Positions 55,687 through 62,712 of a DNA stretch of 64,000 nt are shown piece after piece. Position 1 is the first letter of the stretch; each line of letters opens with the position of its first letter. A program made the translations under genes and the position numbers. The notes beneath the pieces were generated by a model that did no database searches, was not told where the DNA came from, and worked only from the letters and a program-made list of their open reading frames with translations. Origin of the DNA: JAAUTY01 sp964397305 (GTDB lineage Bacteria > Cyanobacteriota > Cyanobacteriia > Cyanobacteriales > Spirulinaceae); contig CAYNIP010000006.1 in assembly GCA_964397305.1 (NCBI GenBank), positions 92,184 through 156,183 of the forward strand. Direction: 5' to 3'.

Positions 55687-57060
55687 CAGCGCCTCGATCT
55701 CTGAGACCGTCAGGGGCTGCTCGCTCCCCGGCACTTCCACTACCACGAGATAGCCCTCAATGGAGTTGCCCCCGGCTCCGTGGAGGGCTGTCAAGATCTG
55801 GGGCATATCGGCCTGCTGCAAGCGGCCCGCATCATCATAGAGTTCCACGGCCGAGAAGCAGCCAATGGTGGGATTCCAGCCATAGCTTTCTGGAAAGCGG
55901 GCATTGTTGGCGAAAAACGTCGGCGGTTCGCCGCTGCCGTGGATGCGGATCAGCGATCGCCCCAAGCGCCCCGCCCAATAGGTCTGCTGCATGGGGAAAT
56001 AGTCCCGCCAACGGGGGGGCAACAGGGCGCGGTAGCCCTCAGGGGTGGGGGTAAAGCGGCCGCGCTGTCCGGGGATAAACTCCGCTGTTCCTGCCTCATA
56101 GGGCATGAAGACCTTGACCAGAGGGAACTGACCGTAGGCCCGGAAATAGGTCGGCTCCGAGCGCGGCATCGTGCCTTCGATGCGGTAGATCCCCTGGGGG
56201 GACTCGCCGCGAATGAAATTCCAGCCCAGCCCGTGGTGCAGGGTGCGGGACAGCAAGGGCACAGACCAGAGGGGAGCGCCGGGGGCGCTGCTTTGGCGTA
56301 GGAACCGACCCTGGCGATCCTTGAGCACGGCTCGGCAGAGGATGCTGCGATCTGGGCGACAGAGGATGTAGAGGTGGGCCTGGTCCGGGGCCACTTGCCA
56401 GGTCAACAGCTCCCCCAGGGGGGGCAGCGGTGGCTCCTGGAGGCGCGTCTCCAGATCGTAGAGCGTGATGTCTAAGCGGGGGCTGCTGAGGCGACCAAAG
56501 CGCGATCGCACTGCTGCCATTTGGGCTTGGAGAGCCGCTGGCGCTTCGCCGCCGCGGGTCAAGGCCGCTAGCGCCATGGCCGCCCAGTCCGGTTGGGGGC
56601 TCGCGGCCGCCACTTGGCGGAAGCGATCGCCCAGCTCAGCAAAAAAAGCCGGGTTGCTCACGTAGAGCTGCGTGCCCACTTGCAGCGCCATCTGCACCGA
56701 GCGCTGCTGGCTGGCCTCCAGGCCGGGGTCCACCGCGTACCCCACCAGAGTTGCCAGGGCCGCCGCCACATGAGGCTCTTGGGGCTCCAGCACCGCCGTC
56801 GCCCAGAGGGTCTGCCGCCAGTGAGTTTCCTGGCTCTCGACGAGGGGATAGCGGCGGAGGTCGTAGCGCTCGGGCTGAATCAGATTGACCTGCTGCTGGC
56901 GCTGCTGGGTCCGGGCCGCCGCCGTCGCCTCCGCGCGCGGCTGCACCGTCAGATCCCCCGGGCGCAGGGGCCAGCCCGCCGCCCGTCCGGGGCCCGACCC
57001 CAGGAGCACACCCCCCGCCAGCACCATCGCCATGAGGCGCGTTAACCCCGCCCTATTCAT
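55672..57060 (-). CDS. Secreted protein with possible L,D-transpeptidase-like C-terminal region
   Basis: This 462-residue protein has a signal peptide (MNRAGLTRLMAMVLAGGVL, cleavage near GRAAG) and a helical N-terminal half. The C-terminal half contains a cluster reminiscent of YkuD L,D-transpeptidases: IRIHGSGEP (His374), and WNPTIGCFSAVELYDD with Cys401, 27 residues later. The classical SHGC motif is not exact, so catalytic activity is only a suggestion. IYRIEGTMPRSEP and PLVKVFMPYEAG precede it. Location would be the periplasm or cell wall. No family name can be given with confidence. Confidence 0.78.
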   Translation of the reverse strand: MNRAGLTRLMAMVLAGGVLLGSGPGRAAGWPLRPGDLTVQPRAEATAAARTQQRQQQVNLIQPERYDLRRYPLVESQETHWRQTLWATAVLEPQEPHVAAALATLVGYAVDPGLEASQQRSVQMALQVGTQLYVSNPAFFAELGDRFRQVAAASPQPDWAAMALAALTRGGEAPAALQAQMAAVRSRFGRLSSPRLDITLYDLETRLQEPPLPPLGELLTWQVAPDQAHLYILCRPDRSILCRAVLKDRQGRFLRQSSAPGAPLWSVPLLSRTLHHGLGWNFIRGESPQGIYRIEGTMPRSEPTYFRAYGQFPLVKVFMPYEAGTAEFIPGQRGRFTPTPEGYRALLPPRWRDYFPMQQTYWAGRLGRSLIRIHGSGEPPTFFANNARFPESYGWNPTIGCFSAVELYDDAGRLQQADMPQILTALHGAGGNSIEGYLVVVEVPGSEQPLTVSEIEALLGPG

Positions 57061-57108
57061 GCTGGACTCCTTTAGACACCATGCTTGCAGACACTATGCT
57101 GCCCTATG

Positions 57109-58368
57109 CTAACCCAGGCGGCGGGATTCCAAGCGACGGTGCAGCCGCCGCAGGGCTGCGAGCCCCAGCAGCGTTGTCAGGGCGGCCGCCAGCCAGAAAC
57201 CGTCGGCCACCCAGCGAGCCTGATCCAGGGCCCAGCCCCCCAGGGCCGGGCCAAAGGCATAGCCCAGGGCCCAGCACTGGGAATTGAGGGAGGCGTAGAG
57301 GCCGCGTTGGGAGACGGGGGCGAGCTCGATCACCAGGGCCGAGGCCGAGGGGGTGTAGGCGACGATCGCCAGGGAGAGCAGGCCCAGGGCGGCGATCGCC
57401 CCCGGCAGCGTGGCCCAAGGAACCGTCCCCGTGAGCCAGATTGTTAGAAAGCCCAGACCCCAAAAGCCCAGGGACAGGGCCAGGGCCTGGGTACGGCTCC
57501 AGTGATTCAGACTTCGGGCCACGGGCAGTTGGCAGAGGGCGGCAAACGCGACGTGGGCACTGAACAAAAGGCTGATCAGGCTGGGCTCTAGCCCCAGGCG
57601 ATCGCCCCCCCGACGCACAAAGTTGCTGAAGTAGAGGGGGATGCTGCTCTGGAGCTGGGCAATATAGCTGGTGAACAGGACGTTGATGGCGAGGAAGGTG
57701 GCCAAATCGCGATCGCCCCAAGCCGTGCGGCCGTAGTTGCCCAGCCGTTGCCACCAGGTATCCGTCTTGGCCGGGTGCTGGGAAAAATCATAGGTCTCGG
57801 CGATCGCCCTATAGATCAGCCCGAAGAAGACGAGGAACGAGATGCCATCGGCCACAAACAGCCAGCGCGCGTTGCCCCCGGCCGCGATCAGCCAGCCGCC
57901 CAAGACCACCCCCAGCCCTAGGCCCAAACTATCGGCCAGCCGCGTGGTGGCAAAGGCTTCGTTCCGCTGCTCCAGGCTCGTGAGGTCGGCGACGGCCGCT
58001 TCCGTGGCCGGCCAGTAAAGACCGATCCCCAGCCCCATGAGGAGGTTGCCCAGCACCAGGGTTGGCACATCCACCGTGAGAGCTAGGGCGACATCGGCCA
58101 GGGCCGAGACCAGGGCCGACAGCAACAGGGTGCGCCGCCGACCCCAGCGCGGCGAGTCGGCCAGCGTGCCGCTGAGGAACCGGCCGAGGACACCGGAGAG
58201 GGAGGCGCTGCCCAGGGCCAAACCCACGGAGGTGGCAGCGATCCCCACTTGGTTCACGAAAAAAATCGGGGCATAGAAGAGGGTGAAGCCTGTGCCGATC
58301 TGAGACAGCAGACGACCAGCCGCCAGGAGCCAAACTTGAGGACTGAGTTGGGGCAGCCAGGGGGCCAT
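57109..58368 (-). CDS. MFS transporter (DHA1-like)
   Basis: This 419-residue protein has 12 predicted TM helices. The loop 2-3 motif is recognisable as GRFLSGTLADSPRWGRRR (about 62-79), and GLGIGLYWPATEAAVADLT (about 112) is also typical of drug/sugar exporters. The second half repeats the pattern around SQRGLYASLNSQCWALGYAFGP. The substrate is unknown. ATG 58368 gives the normal N terminus; the long open frame before it has no transporter character. It is divergent from the transaldolase gene. Confidence 0.92.
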   Translation of the reverse strand: MAPWLPQLSPQVWLLAAGRLLSQIGTGFTLFYAPIFFVNQVGIAATSVGLALGSASLSGVLGRFLSGTLADSPRWGRRRTLLLSALVSALADVALALTVDVPTLVLGNLLMGLGIGLYWPATEAAVADLTSLEQRNEAFATTRLADSLGLGLGVVLGGWLIAAGGNARWLFVADGISFLVFFGLIYRAIAETYDFSQHPAKTDTWWQRLGNYGRTAWGDRDLATFLAINVLFTSYIAQLQSSIPLYFSNFVRRGGDRLGLEPSLISLLFSAHVAFAALCQLPVARSLNHWSRTQALALSLGFWGLGFLTIWLTGTVPWATLPGAIAALGLLSLAIVAYTPSASALVIELAPVSQRGLYASLNSQCWALGYAFGPALGGWALDQARWVADGFWLAAALTTLLGLAALRRLHRRLESRRLG

Positions 58369-58485
58369 GGGGGGCGCTCTTGAGGGGTGCCGCTTCACTC
58401 TAGCAAGATTCCCGACCCCGCAAGGTGCGGCGATCGCTGACCCTAATCGCCTAGGATGCAAGCTGTTGCATTGGAGCAAACGACG

Positions 58486-59118
58486 ATGGCACTGTACCTG
58501 GATTCTGCTCAGCTTGAGGACGCCCAGCAGGCGATCGCTTGGGGCTGGGTCAAAGGCATCACGACCAACCCCACGCTCTTGGCCCAGAGCCCCCAGCCGC
58601 CGGCCGAAACCCTGGGCCAGCTCGCCGCCATCTGTCCGGGGGAACTGTACTACCAACTGCTGAGCCCGGATCTCCCGGGCATGATCCGCGAAGCCGAGCG
58701 CGCCCGGGAGATCCTGGGCCCCAAACTGGTGCTCAAGATTCCCGCCACGCCTGTGGGCTTCACGGCGGTGGCACGCCTGGCGGCGGAGATCCCTTGTTCA
58801 GTGACGGCGATCTACAGCCCAGCCCAGGCCCTGGTGGCGGCCGAGGCGGGGGCCCGCTATGCGATCGCCTATGTCAACCGAGCCACCCGCCTCCTGGGGG
58901 ATGGTATTGCGCTCGTGGCCGCCATGCGAGCAGTCTTGCAGGGAAGCCCCACGACGATCCTGGCCGCCAGCCTCAAGTCCCCCGAAGAGGCGGCGGCAGC
59001 CTACCAAGCAGGGGCAGAGCACTTGACGCTGCCCCTAGCCATGCTCAAGGCCCTCGCACACCACGACCTCAGCGAACAGACCGTAGCCGATTTTGCCACC
59101 CAGGGCCGAGGCCTCTAG
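58486..59118 (+). CDS. Transaldolase family protein, fructose-6-phosphate aldolase (FSA/TalC) type
   Basis: This 210-residue enzyme is of the short FSA size. Signatures are MALYLDSAQLEDAQQAI (start), GITTNPTLLA (about 25), KLVLKIPAT with the Schiff-base Lys (about 87), and VTAIYSPAQALVAAEAGARY. It should cleave or form fructose 6-phosphate or sedoheptulose-type substrates through a Schiff base. ATG 58486 is the family start; a frame open upstream adds ten residues. The last 19 bases of the gene and stop are included in a short direct repeat that recurs 73 bp downstream. Confidence 0.9.
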   Translation: MALYLDSAQLEDAQQAIAWGWVKGITTNPTLLAQSPQPPAETLGQLAAICPGELYYQLLSPDLPGMIREAERAREILGPKLVLKIPATPVGFTAVARLAAEIPCSVTAIYSPAQALVAAEAGARYAIAYVNRATRLLGDGIALVAAMRAVLQGSPTTILAASLKSPEEAAAAYQAGAEHLTLPLAMLKALAHHDLSEQTVADFATQGRGL

Positions 59119-59209
59119 GGTTGAGAGGGCTGTTCCGTATCGTTTCCTCCTCTGGACACGATAATGCGACTTCCAGGGCCGAGGCCTCTAGGGTTGAGAG
59201 GGCTGTTCC
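59100..59209. repeat. 37-bp direct repeat overlapping the transaldolase stop codon
   Basis: Bases 59100-59136 and 59173-59209 are identical (CCAGGGCCGAGGCCTCTAGG, continuing to GGCTGTTCC), separated by 36 bp. The first copy covers the last codons and stop of the transaldolase gene, so the second is a non-coding duplicate of the gene end. It probably arose by local slippage or a small insertion. Confidence 0.8.
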
Positions 59210-59266
59210 CCTAGGCGCCGGGTTCTTGGCTTCCCACCTTGACCCAAAGAGAGCAACGGTAACGTG

Positions 59267-59997
59267 CTACCAGACCCCGCGCAGGTCCAGCCGGAAGCCA
59301 GGCAGCACCTCGCCGCCGTCCAGGGACTCCGGGTTTTCCAAAAGCTCGGGCGGCTGGTCAGGGCGGTAGATCTCCACCCGGCGCTGCGGGCGGTCCAGCA
59401 GCCAGCCGAGCCGAACGCCGCTGGCGAGGTATTCCTGCATCTTGGCTTGCAAGTCCCGCAGGTTGTCGCTGGGGGACCGGAGTTCGAGCACGAAATCCGG
59501 GGCGATGGGCGGAAATTTTTCCTGCTGCTCGGGCGTCAGCGCTTCCCAGCGAGCGGCGGCGATCCAAGCGAGATCGGGGGAGCGGTTCCCCCCTCCCGGC
59601 AGTTTGAAACCACCGGAAGAATCGAACAGATAACCAAGCCGCGTGCGGCGGTTCCAAACAACAAAGTCGCCAGCAAGTTCGATATTGCGATTACTCGTTC
59701 CGCCGCCAGTCGGGGGCATGATAATCAGGTCTCCTTGCGGGTTGCGCTCGAAGCGGAGGTCGGGGTTGCGANNNNNNNNNNNNNNNNNNNNNNNNNNNNN
59801 NNNNNNNNNNNNNNNNNNNNNNNNNNNNNNNNNNNNNNNNNNNNNNNNNNNNNNNNNNNNNNNNNNNNNNNCATGATAATCAGGTCTCCTTGCGGGTTGC
59901 GCTCGAAGCGGAGGTCGGGGTTGCGATCGCAGAGCTGGTAAAACTGCTCATCGGTCATCTCGATCGCGGGGCTGAGGACAATGGTGTAAGCGTTCAT
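59267..59997 (-). CDS. Uma2-family (DUF820) PD-(D/E)XK endonuclease-like protein, split by a false assembly gap
   Basis: The N-terminal part (from ATG 59997: MNAYTIVLSPAIEMTDEQFY, ending NPQGDLIIM) and the C-terminal part (GGGTSNRNIELAGDFVVWNR to LDLRGVW) read in the same sense on either side of 100 N. The 55 bases left of the gap (59717-59771) are identical to the 55 right of it (59872-59926). Removing one copy plus the Ns (155 bp) leaves exactly 576 bp, an intact 191-residue frame of normal Uma2 length. Nuclease-type residues appear in SPDLAWIAA and PDFVLELRSPSD. The role of Uma2 proteins is not established. Confidence 0.88.
59772..59871. other. Assembly gap (100 N)
   Basis: Exactly 100 N bases are present. 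The flanks carry the same 55-bp sequence, which indicates two contigs that overlap rather than missing sequence. Confidence 0.97.
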
Positions 59998-60063
59998 GGC
60001 GGTGAGGGGCGCTGGTGCTGTGGCGTGCTTTTACTATAAGAGGCGTGACTCTAAGGTGGCGGC

Positions 60064-60375
60064 ATGGCGAGCAAGTTAATTCAGTTGAAGGACGGGACGC
60101 TGGTAGAGGTGGAAGTTTCGGAAAATGAGGCGCGGCAGATTTCCAGTCGAGAAGCCAATGCGGTGGAAGCAACGTTTGAGAAAATCAAGCCGGTGCTGCG
60201 GCAAGCAGTGCAGCCGATCGCGGAGATCTGGGAGGAGCTGAACCGGGATGTGGAACTGGAGTCGGCAACGGTGGAGATTGGCTTCAGCTTCGAGGGCGAG
60301 GGCAATATCTACGTGACCAAGGCGAAGGCGGGGGCAAATGTCGCGGTGACGCTGACCCTGAAGCCGAAGCCCTGA
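60064..60375 (+). CDS. CU044_2847/Trypco1-family protein
   Basis: This 103-residue protein starts MASKLIQLKDGTLVEVEVSE and ends with an all-beta segment ESATVEIGFSFEGEGN, TKAKAGANVAVTLTLKP. This is the characteristic layout of the trypsin-co-occurring domain 1 family (Trypco1, CU044_2847-like). Such proteins are reported as small partners in NTP-dependent bacterial conflict systems with proteases, STAND-type NTPases and TPR or effector-associated domains. Here it lies between two Uma2 genes and about 1 kb before a P-loop NTPase/TPR gene pair. A function in that setting is inferred from context. Confidence 0.8.
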   Translation: MASKLIQLKDGTLVEVEVSENEARQISSREANAVEATFEKIKPVLRQAVQPIAEIWEELNRDVELESATVEIGFSFEGEGNIYVTKAKAGANVAVTLTLKPKP

Positions 60376-60470
60376 GGTGTTGCGGCGGCTGCGCTGGCTG
60401 GGCTGGCAGAGGGCAGGTCGGTTGGGGGAGAATGGGGGGTGAAACTGTTCCCCCGTTTTGGGTTGACACG

Positions 60471-61119
60471 ATGCCGCACCCGCCGCTGGAAAATGGCGAT
60501 CGCCTCACTGCCCCCGAATTCGAGCGCCACTATGCCGCGATGCCGGAGCATCAAAAAGCCGAGTTGATTGAAGGAGTCGTCTACATGGCCTCGCCGCTGC
60601 GGTTTACCAGTCATGCCGAGCTCCACGGTCGTCTCATCACTTGGTTGGGGGTTTATCAAGCGGCAACGCCCTTCGTGGCAATGGGCCTTGAACCGACGGT
60701 GCGCCTGGATATTGATAATGAGGTGCAGCCGGATGGGGTGCTGTTGTTGCCGGGGGCGATCGCGCCTGACTCCCGAGGGCTACCTCCAGGGCGCGCCGGA
60801 ACTGGTGGTGGAGGTTGCGGCGAGTAGTGCCTCGATCGATTTGGGGACCAAAAAGCGGGTCTACCGGCGGAATGGGGTGCAGGAATATCTGGTTTGGCAG
60901 GTCTTTGACCAACACCTGGATTGGTTCTACCTGGAGGAAGGCGTCTATCAACCGCTGCTGGCTGATGGCGAGGGGGTTCGCCGCAGTTGGGTTTTCCCGG
61001 GTTTGTGGCTCGCTGGCCCGCCATTGCTGCAAAACGATCTGGCGGCGGTTTTGGAAATGCTCCAGGCGGGATTGCGATCGCCGGAGCACCAAGCTTTTGC
61101 GGCTGCGAGCCGGGGCTAG
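60471..61119 (+). pseudogene. Uma2-family gene disrupted by a +1 frameshift
   Basis: The first part, from ATG 60471 (MPHPPLENGDRLTAPEFERH ... VQPDGVLLLPGAIAPD), reads in one frame. The rest (PEGYLQGAPELVVEVAASSA ... AFAAASRG, stop 61119) continues in another. The switch occurs at about base 60771, where one extra T in GACTCCCGAG breaks what would be GACCCCGAG. Restoring the frame gives about 215 residues with Uma2 features, including the PELVVEV strand and YRRNGVQEYLVW. Either the gene is recently inactivated or this is a sequencing error near a draft-assembly gap. Confidence 0.85.
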
Positions 61120-61171
61120 GGGCGGGCCGCTCCAGCAATCGGCTCCTCAGGCCTGCGGGCCCCCCAGTTAC

Positions 61172-61261
61172 GGGTGCATCTCACTTTGGGGGCTCCCCTT
61201 CGCCCTACCTGGGAGGAGGGGCCGGGGGATGAGGGTAAACTTGCCCAACTGAGATGCACCC
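61172..61261 (-). mobile_element. Minimal 90-bp MITE with perfect 12-bp ends and 9-bp target duplication
   Basis: The element starts GGGTGCATCTCA and ends TGAGATGCACCC, a perfect 12-bp inverted repeat that extends imperfectly to about 18 bp. It is flanked by CCCAGTTAC on both sides (61163-61171 and 61262-61270). The interior (GAGGAGGGGCCGGGGGATG) matches a small piece of the larger elements. The outermost GGGTG and the 9-bp duplication are shared with copies 1-4, so it is probably moved by the same kind of transposase. It lies in the 237-bp space before the NTPase gene. Confidence 0.88.
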
Positions 61262-61356
61262 CCCAGTTACCAGCCCGTTCCTCGTAACCGATACAATGGC
61301 AAGGTGAGGGGCTGTCGCGCCCGTGTAACTCTTCATTACTTTTACTACTATCTTCG

Positions 61357-62712
61357 ATGGCTCGTCTTGCTCCCAACCGTGCGACCAACCTAGCGGAAGC
61401 CTTTCGGATCTGTAGTCTTGCTCCTCTAGAGGGAGAAGACATAGAACGCTACTATGTCCCGCTGGATGATCTCCGCAAAAGCGAGGCAGTAGAAGGGGTA
61501 AGCACACTCCTAGAGTTTCAGGAGCCAGGGCAGTCGCGAACTATTCTCTTTACTGGTCATCGCGGCTCGGGAAAAAGCACGGAACTAAAGCGCATCCAAA
61601 ACCGCTGGGCGCAAGATTATGAAGTCATTTATCTCGAAGCCAATGAAGAAACGGACATCAATGATGTCCGCTACACAGAGATTTACTTGATCGTCATCAA
61701 ACAAATCGAGTTCGCTATGCGCGGACTAAAGCTGAAATTCGATCGTCAGTTACTGGAGAATGTTGAGAACTGGTTTAAGGAGGTAACACAGGAAAACGAA
61801 ACAACGGTTGAGAAGTCAGTTAGTGCCACTGGCGAGGCTAGCTTAGGTGCTGAAGCCCCCTTTCTCGCCAAGTTGCTAGTGAAATTGTTGGCGCAGATCA
61901 AAGGTAGTGAGAAGCAAAAGAAAACTATCCGGCAGACACTTCAGAACGACATCTCAAGATTGAAGGCGGATACGAATCTGCTCTTGGATGATGCAACCAG
62001 AAAGCTGAGGAACAAGAAGCCAGAATGTCGTGGATTTCTGATTATTTTCGATAATCTCGATCGCATTCCGCTTGAAGTCAGTCAGCATCTATTCTTTGAT
62101 TACGCGGCTCAGTTGAAAGATCTGCACTGTAATTTGATTTACACGGCTCCCATCTCAGTGTTGTGCTCGCCCCAAGGTGTTGTCAATACGTTCGGGCAGC
62201 CCAATTTAATGTCGATGCCGAATATTTACGAGTTCGATCGTCATAATCCACGTTTGTCCCTCGATCAGTCTGCTGTTGCCTACTTGGCAACTCTTATTGA
62301 GAAGCGCGTTGAAATCGAAAAAGTCTTCGATAGTCCGGAGCGGATTTTAGAGCTAGCACGCCACAGCGGCGGGCACGTTCGGCAACTCATGCAAATGACC
62401 CAAACATCCTGTCGTGTTGCCAAAACACGCGGACACTCGCATGTTACTGCCGAGGATGTTATCTATGCGTTCAAACAAGAACAGTTTGGGTTTGAGCGTT
62501 TCATTCCGGACGATCATTACCCACGCTTGGCAACTGTTTGTTTAACCAAGGATGTGACGAAAGATGAGGTAGGGCAATTGATGCTCTACAATACATCCGT
62601 TATGGAATATAACGGCAACCAACGCTGGAATTATGTCAACCCAGCAGTTCGTGCTAGTAATCTGTTTCAGGAGGCTTTAGAGCGTGCAATCCAGTCGTCT
62701 CTGGAAACCTGA
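61357..62712 (+). CDS. P-loop NTPase (STAND/AAA-like), accessory
   Basis: This 451-residue protein has Walker A GHRGSGKST (67-75) and Walker B GFLIIFDNLDRI (about 227-238). A long helical insertion lies between them (about 120-220), and a C-terminal helical region has ARHSGGHVRQLMQM (about 334) and HVTAEDVIYAFKQEQFG, like the lid and winged-helix part of AAA/STAND ATPases. It begins FRICSLAPLEGEDIERYYVPLDDL. The base composition is clearly AT-richer and HIP1-poorer than the surroundings, suggesting horizontal acquisition. The next gene starts inside it (29-bp overlap), so the two likely form a functional pair. Confidence 0.87.
   Translation: MARLAPNRATNLAEAFRICSLAPLEGEDIERYYVPLDDLRKSEAVEGVSTLLEFQEPGQSRTILFTGHRGSGKSTELKRIQNRWAQDYEVIYLEANEETDINDVRYTEIYLIVIKQIEFAMRGLKLKFDRQLLENVENWFKEVTQENETTVEKSVSATGEASLGAEAPFLAKLLVKLLAQIKGSEKQKKTIRQTLQNDISRLKADTNLLLDDATRKLRNKKPECRGFLIIFDNLDRIPLEVSQHLFFDYAAQLKDLHCNLIYTAPISVLCSPQGVVNTFGQPNLMSMPNIYEFDRHNPRLSLDQSAVAYLATLIEKRVEIEKVFDSPERILELARHSGGHVRQLMQMTQTSCRVAKTRGHSHVTAEDVIYAFKQEQFGFERFIPDDHYPRLATVCLTKDVTKDEVGQLMLYNTSVMEYNGNQRWNYVNPAVRASNLFQEALERAIQSSLET

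Noticed and set aside
59717..59926. Real tandem duplication flanking a gap
   Set aside because: The exact 55-bp length, identity and restored frame fit an unresolved contig overlap better.
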